Below, in pieces: positions 1 to 6,876 of a stretch of DNA of 17,751 nt. The notes under the pieces were generated by a model, which did not search any database, was not told the origin of the DNA, and saw nothing but the letters and a program-made list of their open reading frames with translations. Both the position numbers and the translations under genes were made by a program. Location of the stretch: NCBI GenBank assembly GCA_002432795.1, contig DJGU01000111.1, positions 1 to 17,751 of the forward strand, read 5' to 3'. Numbering within the stretch: position 1 is the first letter of the stretch; each line of letters starts with the position of its first letter. The DNA is from Anaerolineaceae bacterium UBA5838 (GTDB taxonomy: Bacteria > Chloroflexota > Anaerolineae > Anaerolineales > Anaerolineaceae).

Positions 1-357
1 GTCACCCCAGTGAACGATTGGCCAATCGCCAACGATGACTTCTACGAGGTAGTGACCGGTACTGATCTGGTCAAGGACGCGGCTGAGGGCATCCTGGCGA
101 ATGACATACTACTTGACCCCGATGAGGAAGTTTCAATCCAGATTCTGGACGAACCCCAACACGGCACGTTGAGCATGAATGACGACGGCTCCTTCATTTA
201 CACCCCCGATGCCGGCTACATGGGAACGGACACCTTCCGCTACCTGGTGCTTTCGGTGCAAATCAATCAGATCAATGCTGAGTGGAGTGATGATGCCACA
301 GTAACCATTGTTGTCAAACCGTTCATGAGCTTGTTCCTGCCTCTTATTTTGCGGTAG
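1..357 (+). CDS. C-terminal end of secreted Ig/cadherin-like repeat protein (partial)
   Basis: The frame is open from the first base, so this is the 3' end of a longer gene cut by the window edge. The visible 118 residues contain one complete repeat. It opens with a PVNDWPIANDD motif, which is the linker/start signature of tandem cadherin-like, VCBS or Big_9 domains. It continues through an ILANDILLDPD segment and a GTLSMNDDGSFIYTPDAGYMGTD segment typical of the same fold. The Asp-rich loops are probably calcium sites. The protein ends in PFMSLFLPLILR, a short hydrophobic tail closed by Arg that I associate with exported proteins of Anaerolineae. Role: an extracellular or cell-surface structural/adhesion protein; the substrate is unknown. 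The valine at position 10 (GTG) is internal, not a start, because the motif begins upstream of it. A hairpin terminator follows at 413-452. Confidence 0.75.
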   Translation, partial: VTPVNDWPIANDDFYEVVTGTDLVKDAAEGILANDILLDPDEEVSIQILDEPQHGTLSMNDDGSFIYTPDAGYMGTDTFRYLVLSVQINQINAEWSDDATVTIVVKPFMSLFLPLILR

Positions 358-412
358 GACCTTCAACCCAATCCGCAGATCAATCTGAACTCGATCTGTG
401 AGAAATTAGAAT

Positions 413-452
413 AAAAGAATCAGGCTGACCTCAAGTCAGCCTGATTCTTTTT
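413..452 (+). terminator. Rho-independent terminator after the surface protein gene
   Basis: AAAGAATCAGGCTGAC and GTCAGCCTGATTCTTT form a perfect stem of about 16-17 bp around the 5-nt loop CTCAA. The 3' arm ends in a T-rich stretch (TTCTTTTTTA). The 5' arm begins with A residues, so the structure could also stop transcription arriving from the right. Confidence 0.88.
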
Positions 453-567
453 AGAACACTTTTCTCGCGTTACCAATGAGTATTGGCAAAAGCAAAAGAT
501 TATTGTCCCCTTACCTTAAATCATTGATTGGGTGTAAAAAAACAAATCCTGCCACTTGAGAGAGCGG

Positions 568-573
568 TATAAT
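568..573 (+). promoter_or_regulatory. Putative -10 box (TATAAT) of the ABC exporter operon
   Basis: A perfect TATAAT lies 25 bp upstream of the ATG at 598, giving a leader of roughly 18 nt. There is no good -35 box at 16-18 bp, so the assignment rests on the -10 hexamer and its position. The stretch 453-567 shows nothing else recognisable. Confidence 0.4.
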
Positions 574-597
574 ACTGCTTGCTTAACTGGAGCAGCT

Positions 598-1545
598 ATG
601 ATTAAAACACAAGCATTGAGCAAGACTTTCCAAATCGGTAAAAAACACAACGTAGACCTGAAAGCCGTGGACGCGCTGACAATTGAAGTGAATGAGGGCG
701 AGGTGTTTGGCTTCCTGGGACCCAACGGCGCGGGCAAAACGACTACCGTGCGCATGCTCACCAGCCTCATCCGCCCCACCAGCGGCAGCGCCAGGGTGGC
801 GGGCTTCAAGGTCGGCGAGGATGACCTTGAAATCCGGCGCAATGTTGGTCTGCTGACCGAGTCGCCGGGGATGTATGAACGCCTGAGCGCGGAAAAGAAC
901 CTGCGCATCTTTGCCGAACTGTACGATGTGCCGGATGTAACCAAATCTGTCAACAAGTACCTCAACCTTTTCGGGCTGTGGGAGAGGCGTGGGGATGCCG
1001 TGGGCAGCTATTCCAAAGGTATGCGCCAAAAACTGGCAGTGGCACGCGCCCTGCTGCACGAGCCCAAGGTGCTTTTTTTTGACGAGCCCACCACCGGGCT
1101 GGACCCAGAAGCGGCACGCATCGTGCGCGACTTCATCCTGGAGTTCAAAAAAGAGGGTCGCACGATCTTCATGACCACCCACAACCTGGACGAGGCGGAG
1201 AAGCTCTGCGACCGGGTTGGGATCTTCAAGCAATCCCTGCTGGCGCTGGATAGCCCTGCCAACCTGCGCCAAAAGATGTTCGGACGCAAAGTGGTATTTC
1301 ACCTGGGCGGGGTCAACCCGCAATGGGCAACGTTAGTGGATAAACTGGAAGGAGTCAGCAGCGTTGAACTGCTCGATAATAAATTAGTGATTTCAATGGC
1401 AGAGCCTGAAATTAACAATCCTGTCATCACCAGGCTTCTGGTGGAGCAGGGAGCAGACATCCAATTCATCGGTGAGGTCCGTCAATCGCTCGAACAGATC
1501 TATCTCGAAATGCTGCACGGCGAGAGCGAAGTGAGGCAGGCATGA
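598..1545 (+). CDS. ABC transporter ATP-binding protein (ABC-2/exporter type)
   Basis: This is the cytoplasmic ATPase of an ABC-2 type exporter, 315 aa from the ATG at 598. A longer in-frame start at 556 would precede the presumed -10 region and lacks a ribosome site. Walker A is GPNGAGKTTT (about 41-50). The Q-loop lies near LLTESPGMYERLS (85-97). The signature is SYSKGMRQKLAVARAL (138-152; YSKGM in place of LSGGQ). Walker B is VLFFDEPTTGLDP (158-170) and the switch His is in TTHNLDEA (193-200). A C-terminal extension of about 100 residues after the ATPase fold is usual for CcmA/NatA-like exporters. The stop overlaps the permease start as ATGA. The substrate cannot be told from sequence; lipid, peptide, drug or Na+ export are all possible. 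Confidence 0.93.
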   Translation: MIKTQALSKTFQIGKKHNVDLKAVDALTIEVNEGEVFGFLGPNGAGKTTTVRMLTSLIRPTSGSARVAGFKVGEDDLEIRRNVGLLTESPGMYERLSAEKNLRIFAELYDVPDVTKSVNKYLNLFGLWERRGDAVGSYSKGMRQKLAVARALLHEPKVLFFDEPTTGLDPEAARIVRDFILEFKKEGRTIFMTTHNLDEAEKLCDRVGIFKQSLLALDSPANLRQKMFGRKVVFHLGGVNPQWATLVDKLEGVSSVELLDNKLVISMAEPEINNPVITRLLVEQGADIQFIGEVRQSLEQIYLEMLHGESEVRQA

Positions 1546-2339
1546 AACACATCCGCACAATCATCAACAAAGAATGGTCTGAAGTTTTCAAGAATAAAAT
1601 GGTGCTCTCCGTGGTGCTGGTCATGCCGATCTTGTTCTCGCTCCTGCCGCTGGTGATGCTGGGGGTCACCTCGACCACCTCGATGTTGGATATCAGCCCG
1701 GAAGAAGCGGGCCTACCGCCGGAAATTACCGGCAACCTCTGCGGCGGCATGAACGCCAGCGAGTGCACCCAGGTGTACATGCTCAGCCAATTCATGCTCT
1801 TTTTTGTGATGATGCCGCTGATCATCCCGACTACGATCGCCGCCTACAGTGTCGTTGGCGAGAAAACCACCCGCAGCCTTGAACCCCTGCTGGCAACCCC
1901 AATTTCCACGAGCGAACTCCTGGTGGGTAAGTGCTTTGCCGCAGTGATTCCGGCCGTCACCGCGACCTTCGTATCTTTTTTGATCTTCAACATTGGCATA
2001 CTCATCCAGGGGATAAGTTCCAAAGTGCACGCCTACGTGCTCAGCCCAACCTGGCTGGTTGGCATCCTGCTGCTCGGACCGGTTCTCTCGATCATTTCAG
2101 CTATGTTTGCCATCTTTGTCTCCTCACGCGTCAACGATCCGCGCGTGGCGGAGCAGATTGCCAGCGTGATGGTCGTGCCGTTTATGGGCGTATTCATGCT
2201 TTCGTCTTTCGGCCTGATCACGCTCAACCTGACCTCGATGGTCATCGCTGTGATCATATGCGCCGTCGTGGCTGCTGTGCTTTTATACCTGGGCACGCTT
2301 ATCTTTGACCGGGAAAATATTCTGACGAAGTGGAAGTAA
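1542..2339 (+). CDS. ABC-2 type transporter permease
   Basis: The 265-aa membrane subunit pairs with the preceding ATPase; the two genes share the ATGA overlap at 1542-1545. About six hydrophobic helices are visible, at residues near 20-42, 86-108, 128-150, 160-190, 205-222 and 228-252. The N-terminal cytoplasmic segment (RTIINKEWSEVFKNKMV) and the sequence GEKTTRSLEPLLATPIS after the second helix are the typical ABC-2/NatB-like coupling region. Between helices 1 and 2 is an outside loop of about 40 residues with two cysteines seven apart (CGGMNASEC), which could form a disulfide. Its length is normal for a half-size permease that would dimerise. Confidence 0.88.
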   Translation: MKHIRTIINKEWSEVFKNKMVLSVVLVMPILFSLLPLVMLGVTSTTSMLDISPEEAGLPPEITGNLCGGMNASECTQVYMLSQFMLFFVMMPLIIPTTIAAYSVVGEKTTRSLEPLLATPISTSELLVGKCFAAVIPAVTATFVSFLIFNIGILIQGISSKVHAYVLSPTWLVGILLLGPVLSIISAMFAIFVSSRVNDPRVAEQIASVMVVPFMGVFMLSSFGLITLNLTSMVIAVIICAVVAAVLLYLGTLIFDRENILTKWK

Positions 2340-2348
2340 AGGAATACT

Positions 2349-3092
2349 ATGAAAAAAGGCATTTTTATGCTGCTTGCACTGGCAATGATTTTTGTTCTTA
2401 GTTATAGTGCTGTTCTGGCGCAGGATTCGCCTTATACCCTGCGTATTGTGCGCGACTGGGGCTACAGCAACGGCGCGGATATCAACGGACGCATGAGCCT
2501 TTCCCTAAAAGGGGATCAGGACCAAATCCAGCAGGTGACCTTTTTCATCGATGGTGAGGTTATGGCGAGCGTGGCAGCCGCCCCCTTCAAATATCAGTTC
2601 GACACCAACAACTTTGAACCCGGACTCCACCGCCTGACTGCAGAAGTTAAAACAAGCACCGGTGAGACCTACACCACCAACGGCTTGGTTTCCAATTTCC
2701 TGGAGAAATCTGCAGCCAATCAGTCCACGCTCAGGATCCTGCTTCTGGTTGGCGGGATAGCATTGGCAAGTATCGCTATCCAGTTCTTCATGCAGAAAAA
2801 CGCGAATAAGAACACAAAGTACGACGAAAATGGCCGCGTACAGTATGGAGTTTGGGGCGGCGCAGTCTGCCCGAGCTGTGGGCAGCCTTTTAAGCGCTCT
2901 TTTTTGGGGATCAACCTTGTTGGGGTCCGACTGGAGCGCTGTCCGCACTGCGGCAAGTTGGTGGCAACCCAGCGCGCCAGCCCCTTGGAAATTGAGCGGG
3001 CTAATCAACGAAACCAGCTGGAAGAGCCTCGAAAGGTTGTGGAAAAGCCAGAAAAAGACGATTTGGACGACAGCCGGTTTGTTGATATGTAG
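2349..3092 (+). CDS. Membrane protein: signal peptide, Ig-like ectodomain, TM helix, cytoplasmic zinc ribbon
   Basis: This is the third gene of the exporter operon, 10 nt after the permease, with AAAGGAA before the ATG. The 247-aa protein has a signal peptide (1-24, VLA/Q cleavage). A Big_3/Ig-like domain follows at about 28-118, with VTFFIDGEVMASVAAAPFKY and PGLHRLTAEV strands. A transmembrane helix spans about 128-148. The cytoplasmic tail holds a zinc ribbon with CPSC (174, 177) and CPHC (198, 201), then a charged, Glu/Lys-rich end. This Ig-TM-ribbon order is not a family I can name. Position suggests an accessory of the ABC-2 exporter, perhaps sensing or docking substrate outside and contacting a cytoplasmic partner through the ribbon. 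That role is inferred from context only. Confidence 0.75.
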   Translation: MKKGIFMLLALAMIFVLSYSAVLAQDSPYTLRIVRDWGYSNGADINGRMSLSLKGDQDQIQQVTFFIDGEVMASVAAAPFKYQFDTNNFEPGLHRLTAEVKTSTGETYTTNGLVSNFLEKSAANQSTLRILLLVGGIALASIAIQFFMQKNANKNTKYDENGRVQYGVWGGAVCPSCGQPFKRSFLGINLVGVRLERCPHCGKLVATQRASPLEIERANQRNQLEEPRKVVEKPEKDDLDDSRFVDM

Positions 3093-3198
3093 GCATGTGG
3101 GGAATTGCACAATTGTCGGATTCAACCCCGCGTGGTTGCACATTGAGTAGGAGTGGAAACCAGCCTACAAAAACTGGATTCGCAGGGGGGCGATATGT

Positions 3199-3204
3199 TA
3201 AAAT
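3199..3204 (+). promoter_or_regulatory. Putative extended -10 promoter of the PfpI gene
   Basis: TGTTAAAAT (3196-3204) fits an extended -10 element (TGnTAAAAT). A second TAAAAT at 3213-3218 could serve instead. The start codon is at 3250 with AGGAG at 3241-3245. No convincing -35 box is present, which is tolerable for an extended -10. Nothing else is recognised in 3093-3195. Confidence 0.42.
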
Positions 3205-3249
3205 ACCTTAAGTAAAATATAGTGTTTCCAATCGGAGAATAGGAGAAAA

Positions 3250-3777
3250 ATGACACTCGAAGGGAAAAAAGTAGCCTTTCTTGTTGCTGAAGGCGTTGAA
3301 GATCTCGAATATTATGCTGTGGCGATGCGCCTGCAGGAAGAAGGCATAATTATATTGACGGCAGCCAAGGATTTGAAACCGGTCAAGGGCAAAAACGGGC
3401 TCGAAATCAAACCCGATACCAAGATTGAGGATCTGGTCGCTGATGATTTGGTTGGTCTGGTTCTGCCGGGCGGTTGGGCTCCAGATAAAGTGCGGCGACA
3501 AAAAGAAGCCACTGATTTGGTTGCAAAAATTAACGATCAGGGCAAAATTATTGGCATCATTTGCCACGGCGGTTTATTGGCGATCTCAGCCAAAATTGTT
3601 GCCGGAAAAAAGACTGTCGGTTCCCTGGGGATTAAAGACGACCTGCTTAATGCCGGCGCCATCTGGGTGGATGAACCTGCATTTCGCGATGGCAACCAGG
3701 TTTGGGGCAGAGTTGTAGCTGATATCCCAGCCTTTAACCGGGAGTTAGTTGCCGCATTTCAAGAAGCAGCTGCTTAA
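3250..3777 (+). CDS. PfpI/YhbO-type DJ-1 superfamily protein
   Basis: The 175-aa cytoplasmic protein matches the DJ-1/PfpI class I glutaminase-like fold over its full length. The strand VAFLVAEGVEDLEYYA (8-23) contains the conserved acidic residues. VLPGGWAPDKVR (71-82) is the PfpI loop, with Asp where Pyrococcus PfpI has Glu. The nucleophile elbow is GIICHGGLLAI, with Cys105-His106. The domain ends with AGAIWVDEPAFRDGNQVWGR. Family members are described as proteases, glyoxalases or deglycases acting on methylglyoxal damage; which activity applies here cannot be read from the sequence. The gene looks monocistronic, with its own promoter candidates, and lies 63 nt before pdxS. Confidence 0.85.
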   Translation: MTLEGKKVAFLVAEGVEDLEYYAVAMRLQEEGIIILTAAKDLKPVKGKNGLEIKPDTKIEDLVADDLVGLVLPGGWAPDKVRRQKEATDLVAKINDQGKIIGIICHGGLLAISAKIVAGKKTVGSLGIKDDLLNAGAIWVDEPAFRDGNQVWGRVVADIPAFNRELVAAFQEAAA

Positions 3778-3812
3778 GTAAAAATGGGGTGCGGTTGGTG
3801 GTAGAATCGCAA

Positions 3813-3818
3813 TATAAT
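3813..3818 (+). promoter_or_regulatory. Putative -10 box (TATAAT) of the pdxS operon
   Basis: TATAAT sits 22 bp before the pdxS ATG, giving a leader of about 15 nt that carries GGAGG at 3832-3836. A second -10-like hexamer, TAGAAT, is at 3802-3807. TTGGTG at 3795-3800 is too close for a normal 17-bp spacing. Confidence 0.4.
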
Positions 3819-3840
3819 AACAAACCGTTTTGGAGGTTGC

Positions 3841-4728
3841 ATGGAAGAATTGGTTTCTGGTTTCGCGGTCAAAAAAGGACTCGCCGAGATGCTAAAAGGC
3901 GGGGTGATCATGGATGTGGTCACCGCTGATCAGGCAAAAATTGCAGAAGATGCCGGCGCTGTGGCAGTTATGGCGCTGGAACGCGTTCCAGCTGACATCC
4001 GCGCGGATGGCGGCATTGCCCGCATGAGTGATCCGGAACTCGTCTTGAAGATCATGGAAGCAGTCAGTATTCCGGTCATGGCAAAATGCCGGATCGGTCA
4101 TTTTGTGGAAGCTCAAATTCTTGAATCGCTAGGCGTAGACTACATCGACGAATCCGAGGTGCTCACCCCGGCAGACGAAGCCTACCACATCAACAAACAC
4201 GACTTCAAAGTGCCGTTCGTATGCGGCTGCCGCAATTTGGGCGAAGCCCTGCGCCGCATTGGCGAAGGCGCAGCCATGATGCGTACCAAGGGCGAACCTG
4301 GCACAGGCGACGTGGTGGAAGCCGTGCGTCACGCCCGCTCGGTTTACGGCGACATTCGCCATCTGCAGTCGCTTCCTGCAGAAGAAGTGATGACTTTTGC
4401 CAAGAACATCCAGGCGCCCTACGAACTCTGCCTGCAGGTGCGCGAACTGGGTGCTTTGCCCGTGGTCAACTTTGCCGCAGGCGGCATTGCCACACCTGCC
4501 GACGCAGCCCTGATGATGCAGCTCGGCGTGGACGGCATTTTTGTTGGTTCGGGCATTTTTAAGTCTGGTGACCCCTCCAAACGTGCCCAGGCGATCGTCA
4601 AAGCCACCACCCACTACAATGAGCCCAAAATTTTGGCTGAAGTCAGCCGCAATCTGGGTGAGGCAATGGTTGGTCGCTCCGCAGTTAATCTGCCCGACGT
4701 CGAAAAGATGGCCGAGCGCGGCTGGTAG
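3841..4728 (+). CDS. pdxS: Pyridoxal 5'-phosphate synthase subunit PdxS
   Basis: This is the (beta/alpha)8-barrel synthase of the DXP-independent vitamin B6 route. It condenses ribose 5-phosphate, glyceraldehyde 3-phosphate and ammonia into PLP. The 295-aa length is standard. Catalytic residues known from Bacillus PdxS are visible: Asp25 in GVIMDVV, Lys82 in VMAKCRIGH (Schiff base with the pentose phosphate) and Lys150 in MMRTKGEPGTGD. The phosphate-binding end reads FAAGGIATPADAALMMQLGVDGIFVGSGIF. It starts at an ATG with GGAGG 4 nt upstream. It is followed after 14 nt by pdxT, whose product supplies the ammonia. The enzyme forms a dodecamer of 12 PdxS with up to 12 PdxT in characterised systems. 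Confidence 0.98.
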   Translation: MEELVSGFAVKKGLAEMLKGGVIMDVVTADQAKIAEDAGAVAVMALERVPADIRADGGIARMSDPELVLKIMEAVSIPVMAKCRIGHFVEAQILESLGVDYIDESEVLTPADEAYHINKHDFKVPFVCGCRNLGEALRRIGEGAAMMRTKGEPGTGDVVEAVRHARSVYGDIRHLQSLPAEEVMTFAKNIQAPYELCLQVRELGALPVVNFAAGGIATPADAALMMQLGVDGIFVGSGIFKSGDPSKRAQAIVKATTHYNEPKILAEVSRNLGEAMVGRSAVNLPDVEKMAERGW

Positions 4729-4742
4729 AGGACTTCGTGCCG

Positions 4743-5327
4743 ATGAAGATTGGCGTGCTTGCCCTGCAGGGCGATTTTCGTGAACACCGCATCAGCCTCG
4801 AGAAACTCGGGGCTGATGTAAAAGAAGTGCGCCTGCCGGAGCACCTGGAAGGTTTGCAAGGCTTGATCATTCCCGGCGGCGAGTCGACTACCATCGGGAA
4901 GTTAATGGTTGCGTACGGTCTTCTGGAGCCTATCCGCGCCTTTGGGCAGACCCGGGCTGTTTGGGGCACCTGCGCCGGCGCAATCCTGCTGGCAAAAGAA
5001 GTCGGGCGCGATCAACCCCTGCTCGGTCTGATGGACATGGAAATCGAGCGGAATGCCTTCGGACGCCAGATAGATTCATTCGAGATCGAGATCATAGTAC
5101 CCTTCCTGCAGTCCCCGGAAGAACCCTATCATCTCACCTTCATTCGCGGACCCATCATCAATCGGGTTTGGGGTGAAGCTCAAGCCATGCTGAGCCTGCC
5201 TGATGGTCGCGCGATCGCTGCCCGCCAAGGCAAGCTTTTTGCGACATCCTTCCACCCTGAGCTTACCAACGATCTGCGTTTTCATCAGTACTTTCTGGAG
5301 TTGACAAAATCGGAATCCACCGGCTGA
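4743..5327 (+). CDS. pdxT: Pyridoxal 5'-phosphate synthase glutaminase subunit PdxT
   Basis: This class I glutamine amidotransferase channels ammonia to PdxS. From the ATG at 4743 it is 194 aa. Features in order: MKIGVLALQGDFREH at the N-terminus; the GGES motif (45-48) that contacts PdxS and glutamine; the nucleophile elbow VWGTCAGAILLA with Cys77; and the triad His171 and Glu173 in TSFHPELTND. A GTG at 4737 lies in frame and closer to AGAGGA (4727-4732). The ATG is preferred because family proteins begin directly at the M-(K/T)-IGVL strand, but either is possible. It is the second gene of the pdxST operon, and the next gene begins within about 24 nt. Confidence 0.97.
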   Translation: MKIGVLALQGDFREHRISLEKLGADVKEVRLPEHLEGLQGLIIPGGESTTIGKLMVAYGLLEPIRAFGQTRAVWGTCAGAILLAKEVGRDQPLLGLMDMEIERNAFGRQIDSFEIEIIVPFLQSPEEPYHLTFIRGPIINRVWGEAQAMLSLPDGRAIAARQGKLFATSFHPELTNDLRFHQYFLELTKSESTG

Positions 5328-5350
5328 ACCCTATTGATCTTTCGGTCATC

Positions 5351-6250
5351 TTGCGTCGGACCGACCTGCTGCAGAGCCTCGATACTTTGCGCCTGCTCAC
5401 GCGGGGAGAGCCATTCAATCTAAGAAATTTGATCCACAGCATCTCCCCACCCATAGAGCAGTATATTGGCTATTGCGACAATGACCCGCAGCGCCCATGT
5501 TATGCCCAGGTGATCAGCAGGGTGGATGAAACCCAGGGGCAGCTGACTTTCCTTGGCGCACTTCCAGACACAGATCAAAGCAACATCGCCTGTTTACTTG
5601 AAAATCTGATCTCCAATGCCGGCAAATGGGGCACCCACTATATCACCTGCGACTTGCCAGTGAATTCCCCCCATCTACCAGGTTTTAAGAAAGCCGGGTT
5701 TCTGACCTGGGCGAATCAGACTGTTTTCCAAATTTCGCCGGTACGTTCGGAGAGTAGCAAGCCTCAATCTGCCTGGCGCACCTGGAATGCGAATGACATG
5801 CGCGCCATGACATCCCTCTACCGTGGTGTTGTTCCGGGATTACTTCAGCCGATCGAACCGCTCACGCGTAAAACCGCGCTTGGCATGGTGCTTTACCACC
5901 CTGAAGGCGAATTGCTTGGCTATGCAGACCTGGATTACGGCCCCAAAGGGGTCTGGCTGCAGCCGGTTCTTTCCCCTGAAGCCAATGATCCCAAAATTTT
6001 ATCCGGCCTGATCGACGCGATTCCTGACCTCTACAACCGTCCGGTGTTTCTTGCTGCGCGTTCCTACCAACCCTGGCTGTCATCCCTTGCCGCTCAACTC
6101 CCTGGTGAGGTCCAGGGATCGCAACTGCTGATGGTGCGCTATCTTGTTCGGCAGTTGAAAGTGGCGGAACCGCATGCTTTCGCCCTGTATGAAACCGGAA
6201 ATATAGAACGTAGCGTGCCCGTCAGCCAAATTCGTCAAAAGGCAGATTAA
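5351..6250 (+). CDS. GNAT-like acyltransferase-fold protein (start uncertain)
   Basis: The frame encodes about 299 aa from a TTG at 5351. No ATG exists at the 5' end and no clear ribosome site precedes the TTG. The frame stays open upstream, through IHRLNPIDLSVILRR, into the pdxT stop region. An unusual start (for example CTG 5324 or ATT 5333) by translational coupling with pdxT is therefore also possible. The N-half ends with FLGALPDTDQSNIACLLENL and LPGFKKAGFLTWANQTVFQI, resembling the closing strands of a GNAT fold. The C-half (NDMRAMTSLYRGVVPGLLQPIE, then ALGMVLYHPEGELLGYADLDYG) looks like a second, diverged GNAT-like unit. No acetyl-CoA P-loop (RxxGxG/A) is clear, so activity is uncertain. 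It sits between pdxT and a methyltransferase, which follows after 2 nt. Confidence 0.6.
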   Translation: MRRTDLLQSLDTLRLLTRGEPFNLRNLIHSISPPIEQYIGYCDNDPQRPCYAQVISRVDETQGQLTFLGALPDTDQSNIACLLENLISNAGKWGTHYITCDLPVNSPHLPGFKKAGFLTWANQTVFQISPVRSESSKPQSAWRTWNANDMRAMTSLYRGVVPGLLQPIEPLTRKTALGMVLYHPEGELLGYADLDYGPKGVWLQPVLSPEANDPKILSGLIDAIPDLYNRPVFLAARSYQPWLSSLAAQLPGEVQGSQLLMVRYLVRQLKVAEPHAFALYETGNIERSVPVSQIRQKAD

Positions 6251-6252
6251 CC

Positions 6253-6861
6253 ATGCGCGCAAAGTCAGATCCGGATGGTTCCTCACGCTTATTTGACCTG
6301 ATCGCCCCCATCTACGGGCGCACTTTCAGCCATCAGTACGAAAATTACTTTGAGATTTATCAGCGTCAACCCGTTAGAGAGATGCTCGCAGGCTGTCGCT
6401 CCATTCTGGATATTGGCTGCGGCACCGGTGCCATGGCGAGCGCTCTGCGCGACAGTGGGTATCAGATAACCGGAGCAGACGCGTCTCTTGGAATGCTACG
6501 CCAGGCGAAGAATCTGCTAAGATCTGAAACCACCTCTTGCATTTTTTCCGACGCAAACGGTGGGCTGCCTTTCTTTGCAAAAGGCTTTGACGTATGCCTG
6601 GCTTCGTATGTTGCCCATGGTCTGAAACCGCCTGAGCGTCTTGCCCTTTATGCAGAAATGCGCCGGCTGGCAGACAAAATTGTCATTGTTCACGACTATA
6701 CCGACAAGCGTTCTCTGATAACGGATATCGTGGAGTGGGGCGAGGGCGGAGATTACTTCAATTTCATCAAAGTTGTTCAAGATGAATTGCGCGACTACTT
6801 CGGAAACCTGCAAGTCATACCCGTCGAACCGCGTGCCGCTTTGTATATTTGCCAAATCTAA
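6253..6861 (+). CDS. Class I SAM-dependent methyltransferase
   Basis: A 202-aa protein with the Rossmann-fold SAM site: motif I ILDIGCGTGAMASAL (51-65), the acidic end of strand 2 in ITGADASLGML (72-82), and motif II/III FDVCLASYVAHGL, followed by AEMRRLADKIVIVHDYTDK. It resembles the Methyltransf_11/25 group; the methyl acceptor is not deducible. It begins 2 nt after the GNAT-like gene and is probably the last gene of the pdxST transcript. Its stop lies 15 nt from the convergent lipoprotein gene, with no obvious hairpin terminator in the gap. Confidence 0.85.
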   Translation: MRAKSDPDGSSRLFDLIAPIYGRTFSHQYENYFEIYQRQPVREMLAGCRSILDIGCGTGAMASALRDSGYQITGADASLGMLRQAKNLLRSETTSCIFSDANGGLPFFAKGFDVCLASYVAHGLKPPERLALYAEMRRLADKIVIVHDYTDKRSLITDIVEWGEGGDYFNFIKVVQDELRDYFGNLQVIPVEPRAALYICQI

Positions 6862-6876
6862 GTCAGCAAGGCCGGT

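Noticed and set aside
3141..3170. Hairpin GTAGG...CCTAC after the Ig-TM-ribbon gene as a terminator
   Set aside because: The stem has mismatches and is followed by A residues rather than T residues.
4129..4614. 161-codon minus-strand frame inside pdxS
   Set aside because: His/Ala/Val-rich antisense shadow of a highly conserved gene.
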